64,000 nt of DNA from Siphonodentalium dalli (taxonomy: Eukaryota; Mollusca; Scaphopoda; Gadilida; Siphonodentaliidae), in NCBI GenBank assembly GCA_032622095.1, contig CP136063.1:266595426-266659425 (forward strand), written 5' to 3'. Each line of letters begins with the position of its first letter. The first letter of the stretch is position 1. Position numbers and translations under genes: made by a program. Shown here piece by piece: positions 25,424 to 37,900 of this stretch. The notes beneath the pieces were generated by a model. That model was given only the letters and a program-made list of their open reading frames with translations. It did no database searches and was not told the DNA's origin.

Positions 25424-25576
25424 AGCATAGACTACACTATACATAGTTATACGTACCATATAATATCATAGTAGAAGCATAGACTACACTATACATAGTT
25501 ATACGACCCATATAATCTCATAGTGGAAGCATAGACTACACTATACATAGTTATACGTACCATATAATCTCATAGT
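25424..25576. repeat. 52-bp tandem triplication spanning the exon 5 donor site
   Basis: Copies start at 25424, 25476 and 25528. The unit is 'agcatagactacactataca' plus 'tagttatacgtaccatataa' plus 'tctcatagtgga'. The third copy runs into exon 5, so each unit carries a copy of the exon 5 3' end and its 5' splice site (minus strand TATATG|GTACGT). The first and third copies keep GTACGT; the middle one reads GGTCGT. Confidence 0.93.
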
Positions 25577-25848
25577 TTCTCTATCACTGCCGAGTCGATT
25601 TGATGCTATACACGTATATTCCCCGTAATCGCCTTTTTGAATATCACGAATTCGTAAACTCAAAGTCATGTGGTTGAGTTCAGGGTTATAAACGTCCACT
25701 TTGTACTTCCAGCTGCCACCTAGCTGCTTGCCATTTTTCTCCCATATTCCCACCTCCATGGGGAAAGCACTTATTCTACACTCCAAAATAGTTTCTTTGC
25801 CTCTGCTCTGTCCCATACGAACTTCCGGTAGCCAAACTTCCGGTGGGA
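25561..25848 (-). CDS. Ig gene exon 5: third Ig domain
   Basis: Acceptor 'gctattttcag' before 25848; donor G|GTACGT after 25561; phase 1 on both sides, 288 bp. It encodes one complete I-set-like domain: entry FPPEVWLPEVRMGQSRG, first Cys in TILECRISAFP, core Trp in VGIWEKNG, then LSLRIRDIQKGDYGEYTCIA with the classic D-x-G-x-Y-x-C, and exit SNRLGSDRETMRLY. A whole Ig domain in one exon contrasts with Ig1 and Ig2, each split by an intron. Reading past the donor meets a stop within six codons, so the mapped donor must be used. Confidence 0.93.
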
Positions 25849-26831
25849 CTGAAAATAGCAGATGGTCAGCGTTATGTGGATAATGTATAGATGTCATCAA
25901 AAGTTTTGAAGCAAAATGATACACACAAATGTCTGAAACCAGGGCTTGTATTCACCAACTGAGTTTATATATAACCCAGGTTTACACCAGGCGAGACTCA
26001 AGCTGTCTATGATCGTCGGTCGGATAGACATCTCCGCGGTATAGGATTCACAAATCACGGGGATTTGACGGCGATCACATATTGACCAATGGTCCAGCTG
26101 AATGGTCATTTTTTTTCGAAATTGGCTAATAAAAATTTCATTTGGCCAAACTTTTTTTTATACCCCAAATGGAGACGGAAAACTAATTTAAAATAATAGA
26201 TCGATAGTCCCGACGAAGTTAGGCGATGAAAGTATTTCGCTATTTGCGGTTTTCATCCAGTGAGTTTTCGCTATTTGCGGTTTTCGTCCAGTGAGTTTTC
26301 ATGATTTGGTCGTGAGGCGGTGTCTATTGACAAATGGCAAATATATGATAGATTATGTCAATCACCCGACGACAGCCTGTGTCGCAAGCGCCAGCCAAGG
26401 TACCTTGCCGCCACCAAATAAACTACCCGATTTATAAACTAAACCCAGTTGTGAATACGATTAAACGAACCCAACCCACGTGAGTAGCCGCTGCAAGACA
26501 AGTATCCCACATGGATGTGGAACGATGCGTTTTGTTTAGACTGTTGAACTGTATGCATGTTTTATTCTCTGACCCAAAATATTAAATGGACATTGAGACA
26601 AATGTAGTTTTTATATAAGATATAGATGCAGCATGAAATCATGAATGGAAAACATAGATTCAACATCTATAATGCAACAACCCTCGGGTTTAAATGCAGC
26701 CGGTGCCTTCCATGCCGATCGCAAGTAGGAGTTTTAATCGAATTTTTAAATTGAAATTGTCGCTTTGCCTTTCTGCAACACTAGCATCCGTTGAATCATG
26801 CATAGGACCGTCCCCCGCTTGGATTAGAGGT
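25849..26831. other. Intron 4, satellite-proximal part; no gene
   Basis: Non-coding. It contains a short tandem duplication near 26,240-26,300 ('cgctatttgcggttttc' / 'catccagtgagttttc' twice) and a 'tttggccaaa' word near 26,140. Confidence 0.55.
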
Positions 26832-29486
26832 TATATATACTGTCTGAATGACTCCGTGACAGATGTAACTCGCCCGGTGATGATAGGTATATATAATGTC
26901 TGAATGACTCCGTGACAGAGTTAATTCGCCCCGGTGATGATAGGTATATATAATGTCTGAATGACCCCGTGACAGAGTTAACTCGCCCCGGTGATGATAG
27001 GTATATATAATGTCTGAATGACTCCGTGACAGAGTTAACTCGCCCCGGTGATGATAGGTATATATAATGCATTGTCTGAATGACCCCGTGACAGAGTTAA
27101 CTCGCCCCGGTGATGATAGGTATATATAATGTCTGAATGACTCCGTGACAGAGTTAACTCGCCCCGGTGATGATAGGTATATATAATGTCTGAATGACTC
27201 CGTGACAGAGTTAACTCGCCCCGGTGATGATAGGTATATATAATGCATTGTCTGAATGACCCCGTGACAGAGTTAACTCGCCCCGGTGATGATAGGTATA
27301 TATAATGTCTGAATGACTCCGTGACAGAGTTAACTCGCCCCGGTGATGATAGGTATATATAATGTCTGAATGACTCCGTGACAGAGTTAACTCGCCCCGG
27401 TGATGATAGGTATATATAATGTCTGAATGACTCCGTGACAGAGTTAACTCGCCCCGGTGGTGATAGGTATATATAATGTCTGAATGACCCCGTGGCAGAG
27501 TTAACTCGCCCCGTTATGATAGGTATATATAATGTCTGAATGACCCCGTGACAGAGTTAACTCGCCCCGGTGATGATAGGTATATATAATGTCTGAATGA
27601 CTCCGTGACAGAGTTAACTCGCCCCGGTGATGGTAGGTATATATAATGTCTGAATGACTCCGTGACAGAGTTAACTCGCCCCGGTGGTGATAGGTATATA
27701 TAATGTCTGAATGATTCCGTGACAGAGTTAACTCGCCCGGGTGATGATAGGTATATATAATGTCTGAATGACTCCGTGACAGAGTTAACTCGCCCCGGTG
27801 ATGATAGGTATATATAATGTCTGAATGACTCCGTGACAGAGTTAATTCGCCCCGGTGATGATAGGTATATATAATGTCTGAATGACCCCGTGACAGAGTT
27901 AACTCGCCCCGGTGATGATAGGTATATATAATGTCTGAATGACTCCGTGACAGAGTTAACTCGCCCCGGTGATGATAGGTATATATAATGTCTGAATGAC
28001 TCCGTGACAGAGTTAACTCGCCCCGGTGGTGATAGGTATATATAATGTCTGAATGACTCCGTGACAGAGTTAACTCGCCCCGGTGATGATTGGTATATAT
28101 AATGTCTGAATGACTCCGTGACAGAGTTAACTCGCCCCGGTGGTGATAGGTATATATAATGTCTGAATGACTCCGTGACAGAGTTAACTCGCCCCGGTGG
28201 TGATAGGTATATATAATGTCTGAATGACTCCGTGACAGAGTTAACTCGCCCCGGTGATGATTGGTATATATAATGTCTGAATGACTCCGTGACAGAGTTA
28301 ACTCGCCCCGGTGGTGATAGGTATATATAATGTCTGAATGACTCCGTGACAGAGTTAACTCGCCCCGGTGATGATAGGTATATATAATGCATTGTCTGAA
28401 TGACCCCGTGACAGAGTTAACTCGCCCCGGTGATGATTGGTATATATAATGCATTGTCTGAATGACCCCGTGACAGAGTTAACTCGCCCCGGCGATGATA
28501 GGTATATATAATGTCTGAATGACTCCGTGACAGAGTTAACTCGCCCCGGTGATGATAGGTATATATAATGTCTGAATGATTCCGTGACAGAGTTAACTCG
28601 CCCCGGTGATGATGGGTATATATAATGTCTGAATGACTCCGTGACAGAGTTAACTCGCCCCGGTGATGATAGGTATATATAATGTCTGAATGACTCCGTG
28701 ACAGAGTTAACTCGCCCCGGTGATGATAGGTATATAATGTCTGAATGACTCCGTGACAGAGTTAACTCGCCCCGGTGATGATAGGTATATATAATGTCTG
28801 AATGATTCCGTGACAGAGTTAACTCGCCCGGGTGATGATAGGTATATATGATGTCTGAATGACTCCGTGACAGAGTTAACTCGCCCCGGTGATGATAGGT
28901 ATATATAATGTCTGAATGACTCCGTGACAGAGTTAACTCGCCCCGGTGATGATAGGTATATATAATGTCTGAATGACTCCGTGACAGAGTTAACTCGCCC
29001 CGGTGATGATAGGTATATATAATGCATTGTCTGAATGACCCCGTGACAGAGTTAACTGGCCCGGTGATGATAGGTATATATAATGCATTGTCTGAATGAC
29101 CCCGTGACAGAGTTAACTCGCCCCGGTGATGATAGGTATATATAATGTCTGAATGACTCCGTGACAGAGTTAACTCGCCCCGGTGATGATAGGTATATAT
29201 AATGTCTGAATGACTCCGTGACAGAGTTAACTCGCCCCGGTGATGATACGTATATACAATGTCTGAATGACTCCGTGACAGAGTTAACTCGCCCCGGTGA
29301 TGATAGGTATATATAATGTCTGAATGACTCCGTGACAGAGTTAACTCGCCCCGGTGATGATAGGTATATATAATGTCTGAATGACTCCGTGACAGAGTTA
29401 ACTCGCCCCGGTGATGATAGGTATATATAATGTCTGAATGACTCCGTGACAGAGTTAACTCGCCCCGGTGATGATACGTATATATA
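26832..29486. repeat. 57-bp satellite array (about 46 copies) in the Ig2-Ig3 intron
   Basis: Unit 'gtatatataatgtctgaatg' plus 'actccgtgacagagttaact' plus 'cgccccggtgatgatag', 57 bp. Since 57 is divisible by 3, minus-strand frames stay open (19-residue period, HYIYLSSPGRVNSVTESFR); these are not genes. At least six copies (near 27066, 27243, 28387, 28450, 29023, 29081) carry a 5-bp insertion 'cattg' after 'aatg', giving 62-bp units, and each is linked to 'gaccccg' in place of 'gactccg'. Confidence 0.97.
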
Positions 29487-29572
29487 TGACTCTTATTTTA
29501 TCCGGTTAACACTTTCATGATTGGAGCATCCTGATTTTTTTTCTTTCGAAAACTCTCTGTCAATGCAAACTT

Positions 29573-29843
29573 TACGAACCGGGCCCATGATGAGCTTTCC
29601 GATAGAGTGTGAGTTTCACACGTTACTATAAGTAAAAATACCTGCTTCCAAATGTGCGCAATTACATCGTATTTCCAACATTATCCTCAATGGCCATGTT
29701 CCAATACAAGCTTGAGATGACGAATCGGGCCCGTGAGTAGCTTACCGATAGGGTGTGAGTTTCACAGGTTTCTATGAGTAACAATAACCGATGTCCAGAT
29801 GTGCGGAATTACATAGTATTTCCAACATTATCCGCAATGACCG
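29573..29843. repeat. Diverged tandem duplication (about 145-bp period)
   Basis: 29573-29692 and 29717-29843 share 'gggcccgtgag/atgag', 'cgatagggtgtgagtttcac' and 'tatttccaacattatcc' in the same order. Confidence 0.7.
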
Positions 29844-31077
29844 TTTGCATCCTTAATATTACACAATCGACGATATTAGTCATCCGAAAATAACCACATG
29901 CCGCCGAATCGCCGATCCACATGAGATGTCATACCCCCAACATGGCTCCCCAGGAAACACTTTGGATTTATCCCGCAGCATTTCCATTAGGCGTTGTAAT
30001 ATAATTGAACACTAATGATACGTGTGATGAGATGGGATGGCTGTTGTGGAGGAATAAGATTACGCCAGCAGAATAAAGACAATTAATAATTTATACTCTT
30101 GTTATGATACGCTGGTCGATTGACATTTCAACTCAATAACGTGATTAATAAACTGACAAATTATTCGACACCGTCTATGTCACGTGGTTAACCTTCCCGA
30201 CATAGGAGTGTGTGTGATATCACGACCAGAAGTGTCGCACAAGCGTCATATTTGCATTTATAATGCCTTTGTTTTGGAATCAATAATATGTTGGCCTATG
30301 TTATTGATGTAGCCATGGGGTGGCCATGAGACAACAGGTTCCAGTGGCTTAACGAACATGGTTTATATTGAAAATATAGCTTCCGACGTCAATGATTATC
30401 AAACTATGCCATTCCAGATTACACCACCCATTATATATACATGTATATATCATCATTGTGGGTCTTCGCAATCGAACTTTACGGAGTGTTAAGTGTTAGA
30501 CTTTTCCGGATAAGGTAAAATAAAGAGCGTCAATCATTATATGCCGGCAGATGAAAACATGCGTACATCTCACATGCCCCTGTGAAAAAATAGCAGTATA
30601 GTCTATATTGGCATTTTAGTATTTTCCCCAAGGGGCTTGTGGTACATCTATGACTTCGGTAAGACTTTTAGGGGCACGAATATGAGGCATGAAGAAAAGC
30701 TGCAAGGCAGAGTTAGTTCAGTCACATCGTTACGCTGGTCTATCCACTGCTGTCACGTACGGTATATATACGTAATTAAATAATGTGTAATTTAAGAGTT
30801 TTGTGGGCTACAGTTCATTATGATTTGAGCTCTCCAATTTCCAATAGAATATGGACAATTCTATAGCGAATTTAAAAACAAACTGGATAAAACCTTAGTG
30901 GCATGTTATAACTCAAAACTATCACCAAGTATTCATAGTAATAATTTTGATGCCCATGAAAAACGTATGATTCCCTGGCACTAAACCTACAAAATAAGTA
31001 TGTTAAATAATAGAAGAAAACATTATTAAAATTGTAAAAAATTGTAAAAAATAATAACAAATGATGAAAAATTGTTA
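29844..31077. other. Intron 4, middle part; no gene
   Basis: No coding signature. The minus-strand frame at 30872-31207 overlaps a hairpin and has no domain. Confidence 0.5.
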
Positions 31078-31199
31078 GGCCAATGCATTCTCTTATATAT
31101 GCGAGGCGACCTATGGTCGACTCGCATATATAAGAGAATGCATTGGCACAGGGTATATGGGTTGATACAAAAATCGGGCTTTGCACTGAAAGGGTTAAT
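31078..31199. mobile_element. Partial hairpin-cassette MITE (right arm)
   Basis: One intact hairpin (31078-31153, ending 'gcattggcacaggg') followed by 'ctttgcactgaaagggttaa', a TTAA-type end. The left hairpin and left end are not present. Confidence 0.65.
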
Positions 31200-31802
31200 A
31201 CAAACAATAGAGATTTCCTAAAATTCTGTGTACGTGATGGCAGTGGTCAGGTCAGCGTATCATGGGACTCTGTCTTGCAGTTTGGCCTTAAGATTGCGAT
31301 TCTCTTTCAAAACATTGAGTTCTGATAAGGATTCCATCTATATACAAACACACACATCCATCTATAGGCTATAGTCTGTGTAGAATTGTTCTGAATACGA
31401 GAGGCGCGTCGACCGGAAAAGTGGAAAGGGCGCCCTCTTGTGAAGTTTTACTAATTGTGGCTAGAGGCAAGCGAACGTGTTATGAGAACAATGTCGCTCC
31501 TTTTGTATAAATCACGGCGTCCGCAATAAAAATCCGTTAAATAATGTAAACGGCCTCGGGATTAAATTCTAGAAGGACCATACTATCAAACCAGTTCTGC
31601 ACAAGGAAAGGGCAGGCATAGGAACACATAAGGCGGTGAGGGGTGTATATCGTGAACCCCAAGCACGGAGTGTGTACTGTGTAATGAGTGGATGAGGATT
31701 GAGGAATAGTACAGGCCACTTGTCTCTGTAAGGTTGTTCACAATTATAATATCCGCCCACTAAATTGTCCTTTAGTCTGACATCGTATTTTGGCTGTAAT
31801 TG

Positions 31803-32246
31803 TTAACCCTTTACCCAACAGAACGGCCCTGTGCCAATGCATTCTCTTATATATGCGAGTCGACCATAGGTCGCCTCGCATATATAAGAGAATGCATTGG
31901 CTTAACATATTAAAAATGATAAAATTGTCAAAGAATGTAGATAAATATTATAAAAATTGTTAAAAAATGTAAGAAAAAATTATAAAATTGTTAAAGAATG
32001 TAAGAAAAAATGGTAAAAAGTGTTAAAAAAAGATTATTTTTAGGCCAATGCATTCTCTATGGTCGACTCGCATATATAAGAGAATGCATTGGCACAGGGC
32101 ATAAATGTAACCATCACAATGTGGTCAATGAACCGGTTCCAATGATATCCATATGTGTATGGTGTTATTGAGACAGACCGAAGATATTTTAGGCTGTTGA
32201 AGCTTTATTTGGGCGGTTTTGGCCGTTTTGTTGGGTAAAGGGTTAA
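31803..32246. mobile_element. Complete family-A TTAA MITE, 55 bp from exon 4 donor
   Basis: TTAA ends with TIRs 'ccctttacccaacagaacgg' and 'ccgttttgttgggtaaaggg'. The double-hairpin cassette is at 31827-32099; its right hairpin lacks about 18 bp of one arm. The distal arm matches 21237-21384. Its right border lies 55 bp from the 3' end of exon 4 at 32302. Confidence 0.85.
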
Positions 32247-32301
32247 CTGCAAACAGATAATTCTGTTTTCACCAACGTACTTCATGCATATGTATACTCA
32301 C

Positions 32302-32430
32302 ATTCAACTGCAACTCTTATTTGGCGGTTGACGGAAGGTGGCACACCATTTTTCGCAACACACTCATAAATATCGTCGCAATATCGAGATGTATTGTGAA
32401 TTATTAACACTTCGCCTTCCACACCGATTC
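32302..32430 (-). CDS. Ig gene exon 4: second half of Ig2
   Basis: Acceptor 'tgtttatttttcag' before 32430; donor T|GTGAGT after 32302; phase 1 on both sides, 129 bp. Joined to exon 3 through Arg it reads IGVEGEVLIIHNTS, then CDDIYECVAKNGVPPSV and NRQIRVAVE. KNGVPPSV is highly typical of this Ig2 family. The usual D-x-G-x-Y-x-C is changed to C-x-D-x-Y-x-C, which adds an extra Cys six residues before the structural Cys. An N-glycosylation sequon (NTS) is present. Confidence 0.92.
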
Positions 32431-32847
32431 CTGAAAAATAAACACAGTATGTGATTAAGATTAGTTTTAAAAAAACTCATCACCCGTGATGTTCAAATGT
32501 ATAATATATGCATGAAAACGTTAAAGGCGTTTCAGGCAAATATTTACGTGTGTACCAAATCATTGAACATACAAAGACTTCCCTCCTAGAAAACATATAA
32601 AACGTGAGGCCGGATTCGTCATCTGCAGTTTAAACTAGGTTAAACCTACATTGACACTCCAGCCAAACCGGATCTGAGGGGGTGTTTGTGGTCTTTCAGT
32701 TGATAGCTGATTTAGTACTCTATTTTGTGAGATGAGCATGCGACCAAACTACCGGTTACCAAGCGCACCGCAACCAGGTCGGTAGAATGGCCATTGGCAA
32801 GCCCTATATTACACGCCTATAACAACCCTCGTGCGAATATGAAACAA

Positions 32848-33915
32848 TTGTAAAATGTTAACACACACGCCGCTATTCTCACATTAGATACGCCGGCAAT
32901 CGATATTATTTACAGCTCTACCGAGTACCTATGGAACTGAATGTATGTGTAAAACAATTCTAAACCGCGACCCAGAAAAGACGAATTCGTCATCTGAGGT
33001 CTGCCTCCATACAATACCTCGCTTTGCTGGCCCTTCAAATGATATGGTTTAGTTTCTAGTTTAAGGTTATAAAACGCATATACTATCGCAATTGACAAAG
33101 TAATTATCCCCATACACTTTACACGCGTGAGAGCTTCTCGGTTATCATGCTTTTAACAATTTCCAATCAAAATAATATATGCTCGTTATCTTAACTGTCG
33201 AATTTCGCTGTCGATGAACGCGGCGGTCCGCATTAAAGGGGTACTGTACACAAAATCGGGCCATTTTTGGGACCATCTCCTTTTATACTCAACATAATAT
33301 ATGCAACAAATGAATGAATTTGAGCCATGGATTAGTGCAAATTACACTCATATGGTATATGAACGATGCATACAACATGGTCATTACAACGCAACTGAAT
33401 TTATGACTGGAGTCATAAATTCATATTCATTATAATTACTTTGTTGTTTGCATCGTTCATAGAGCACATGAGAGTATTTTGCACTAATCCATTGCTAAAA
33501 TTCATTCATCTTTTGCATATATATTCCGTTGAGTATGAAAGGAGATGGTCCCATAAATGACTGGATTTAGTGTACAGTAAAATGTAAAATGTTAACACAC
33601 ACGCTGCTATTCTCACATTAGATACGCCGGCAATCGATATTATTTACAGCTCTACCCAGTACCTATGGAACTGAATGTGTAAAACAATTCTAAACCGCGA
33701 CCCAGAAAAGACGGATTCGTCATCTGAGGTCTAGCCTCCATACAATACCTCGCTTTGTTGGCCCTCAAATGATATGGTTTAGTTTCTAGTTTAAGGTTAT
33801 AAAACGCATATACTATCACAATTGACAAAGTAATTATCTTTTGCATATATATTCCGTCGAGTATGAAAGGAGATGGTCCCATAAATGACTGGATTTAGTG
33901 TACAGTACCCCTTTA
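32848..33915. mobile_element. MITE rearranged with a duplicated 250-bp flank
   Basis: A MITE starts near 33234 ('aaaggggtactgtacacaaa') and its inverted end appears twice: incomplete at 33500-33577 ('gatggtcccataaatgactg', 'gtgtacagta') and complete at 33837-33915 ('gtgtacagtacccctttaa'). Between the two right ends (33585-33837) lies a roughly 96% copy of 32850-33108, recognised by 'gttaacacacacgc', 'gatacgccggcaatcgat' and 'ctaaaccgcgacccagaaaa'. A flank-plus-end block has been duplicated into the element. Confidence 0.75.
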
Positions 33916-34937
33916 AGCACGTACGATTGTATAGCTCGGCGATATAGATATACTACTGATAAACAATGGACTTGCTGGGCCGGGTTTAAACCAGAGATGA
34001 CGAATTGGTCACTTCGAATTTAAACTATGGTTTTATATGTGAAACGGCGGTTCAAAAATAGAAGTTTCCGTAAATAATGTCTAAACTGGAAATGACGAAT
34101 CCGGCCTAAAGGTTTATCAGTATTTAGTGGTCTATCGACTTTTCAGCTGATATGCCATCCCATGGTTTGTCAATTTTAAATTTTACTTCGGGGGGGGGGG
34201 GGACAAGAAGATAGCCAATTTCACTATGAAATGACTTCACTTCAGATAGAAACCACCCAGCCCCGACATGGACCAGACTAAGACGCACGTTCTCCCCCCA
34301 GATACACGTATTAGGTATATATACCCTTCATGTTCATGTTTTGTTTAAATCAATTTATTCATTATTCGAATGAATTGGACCCCAAAAAATAATGCACAAT
34401 CCATTTTATTCGGTCCATACAGAAGATGGACAAAACTTGACACACAACAATCCAATGGTGAACATGTCTTGCGTCATGGACATTCATAATAATCATTTAA
34501 TATGAAGCATCTGCGTTTCACTACATAAAAGCTAAATATGGTTGTCCTGAAAATGCTGCTGCTGATTTTTTTTTTTATTTATGTACATTATATACAGTGA
34601 TGTCATACAAACATATATGTAAGTATTACAAAAACAATCATGTTATTATAATTAGAATGACATCACATCTAGGGCGGGTGGGGTCCTTGCGCACTAACCA
34701 TGCACTCTCCTTGCGCACCATACAGTACATGCATATCAATAAGTGTTTATAAATGACAGACAAAACAGAAACAATAATACATTCGGCTGTCTGATTGTTA
34801 TATAAATAAGAGTTCCGAGTGTTGTAATGTTCAATTAAAGTGTTATGAAGTAATGCATTTCAATTTGAACAGTGCAACATGCACATCCACATGTATCAAT
34901 CTAGAAATTAACCTAGAAGAGATAAAGTTGATATGCA
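33916..34937. other. Intron 3; left part of a duplicated segment
   Basis: No gene. The stretch before 34938 is related to 38090-38285 ('gttgatatgcat/aatc', 'agccacatgta'), i.e. a local duplication whose copies carry different transposons. A G run of about 12 lies near 34,190. Confidence 0.5.
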
Positions 34938-34942
34938 ATCAC

Positions 34943-37900
34943 CACCCCATGCATCCGGACATGCTCGTAGCGGAAGACATGCTCGTAGCGGAATAAGCAC
35001 ATTGCCCGCGATTTGCACACCGTTCACTGTTAGACACATGTTGCACCGAAACCAACACATATAAAAAATACCAATGGTTGACGGTGGTGGTATTATTTGT
35101 GGCTATAATATACCCAACTGTACACCAGACTTCTTTAAACATGGATGCAGTTTAATCCTATTTTACCGGGAAGTTAGGCAAAAAATTGTGGCAAAATTTG
35201 TATTTCTTACATAAAATTACGATTTCTGTGGTAACAGCCCAGACAATCTAGTCTTTGCATACATTGCTATTTCCGCGGATATTCCCTTAATATAATAGAC
35301 AACATTTCCAGTAATTTATCCACATTTTCCATAGTAAAAAATAACCATATATGCAGGTCATAGCAAGAAAATATGGTATGTCTATAGCAATGGTATGACA
35401 TGTCTATAGCACCAGCGATTTTATAATGAAGTGCTCGTAGCAGATTTGCTTTTAGGATAATTTCAACAACTAGACCTTTTTTAAAGCTAAAACGCAACGC
35501 TAATCATGTGGATAGTAGTAATCAAGCCCGATTCGAAAGAGTCATTTGGTTAAATGCATGAAAAATAAGTAGTGGCATTCAAAATGACATGCATGCTCGT
35601 CTTCATGTATGGACACTATATTATTGTGTAAATCGCAAATTAGTAATATAATATTGGGATTTGACAACAAAGTTTATTGAAAAGATGCAAAATTAGTGAT
35701 GTTCCACTTGCGTCTGTTTCGAATATGCTGACGTGCATGATCGGTTATGAAAAAACGACTGACTCGATGGCTGAGTGGTCTATAATATCTGGTAATAATC
35801 GTGTGAAAATACTTTTGAACATTTGATTAACAGCTGTGGATCGGTATCATTAAGACACTTTTTGCAATTACATATTTTATTTATTTGAACATATTACATA
35901 AATGTGAAATACTATTAAAATCACTAATCGTTTAAATGTTTATTCTGAGCAATCTGTAGACGAACTTTTTCGGAAGGATGATTGATAACTTTACACCCTC
36001 TTGTGCGATGTTCATAACAAACGTTTTCAATTACTGCAGGCGATTTATTTCAATAAAACTATAAACTACTATTGTGCATTATATATATTAATACGATTAG
36101 TGACCACCTTGTCTAAAAAAACGGAAAACTACCCGAGAAACATAATATATATGAGGTATTTGCATTTAAAATATATAAATTAATGAATGTATATAAAGAC
36201 TCTGTCTAAATTTAAAATGAATAAACCTATTTGATAACTAAAATATGAGGCAATCTCCTATATATAATATATGTAAAAAAGGCTCTTATCTGAGATTAAC
36301 GTATTTGATAACTAAAATATGAGGCATTTTGCTTTTTAAAATAAACAATAAAGGTATAAAAAATACACAATTTATGATAATCGAGGTCAAGAGACACAGG
36401 GACCGTCTCAATTAACACGTACATGTATGTGATATATGTACATATTTCGTCTACATTAACATTATAGCCATTCCCATATTGATAACATTTGTTTTATACA
36501 AATATTAATTATAGCCAAAATTTACTATAGCACATGCATGCACCCTTCCGGATATAATGATTTTAGAAATTAAACTGTGAAATATACTGATGCAATGATT
36601 GAAATTTACAATGTGAATGTTTATATAATGTAGCGGTTCCCGTGGCGGACACTAGCCACGTTAAATGATGTAAACGGTGTGAGTGGTTAATTTATTTACG
36701 TGGTACAAAATAGCCTCTCATTCGTGTGATATATTATATAAATGTGGCATCTGTGTCACTTGACCAATATACATTAATATATAAAGCTAATATTTTGACC
36801 ATCAACGTTTGTTTAATGTTGCTTAATGTCCGGTTGTTTTTCTGTGGCGAGCCCATCCCGACTTGTAACCGAACGTTGCACCACACTCGCAAATATGACA
36901 TGTTTTCTCATGCTTCACAGCGATGTGCTCTAATCTCAGTGTGTTTCTTGCAAAGGACGAACCGCAAAATTCACACAAATATCTCACTTTATCCTCACAT
37001 GACTTCTTGTGCGAATTTCTGCTATATAGCGACCCGAAGTCTTTTTTGCAGGCATTGCAGGTGTATGGTCGGCTTCCGGAATGCGTGTTAATGTGGTCCG
37101 AATAATGTTGATATTGCTGGAACGCTTTGTTGCAATCTTGTACAATGCACTTGTATTTGGATTCCTCTGACTGATGTTGAGTGGCAACGTGGCATTGTAC
37201 ATGTGGGTCCCACTTTTTATCAAACGATTTTCCATACATGTTGATACTATGTGAATTTTTATCACCACCCCATATGTAGTTGTACTTTTAATTTCCCCTC
37301 TGTCGAATATCTAATTACCTTTTTATATAAAGTTTGGCACACGTATGTCCTTCAGAACGCGATTCAATATACCATGTCATTCATGTGATATATGTATATG
37401 CTAGCACTATCCAGACGCTGTTTTTAGTTGACAAAAGTGTGATTCTGTCGCATATTCACATATTTTATATAATGCTACGAGCACATCACCCGATTCTACG
37501 AGCACATCATGCATAGCAAGTATCACGTTTGCTATAGACATGCCCCAAAATCGAGTGAGTGCCTCCATGGAAACTAATTTTTCAGGCACTAATATGATTG
37601 ACATCGCAAACATGTCCAGTTCATTTTGAAGCTAAGATATCATACTTAGAGAGACTGTATGTTATATAATGTGTCAATGCAAGGATTCATTAAAATTTGA
37701 TAAAACTTATATCGAGTAAGTATTTCAGGTAATAATTTTCGTATAAAACCCGATTATCGAACAGTAATATGCAAATTGCGGAAACCACAATCGCTCATTT
37801 ATGTAGACCGATTATCGCTGTTAACGTTAAAAAAAAATCAAGGTAAAATAAACCGTGTTTTTATGAAATAACCGTGAACGGTGAGCAAATCGCGGGCAAT

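Noticed and set aside
27501-28454. 317-codon minus-strand frame in the 57-bp satellite
   Set aside because: Same reason: the 57-bp period keeps the frame open, and it is broken wherever a 5-bp insertion variant occurs.
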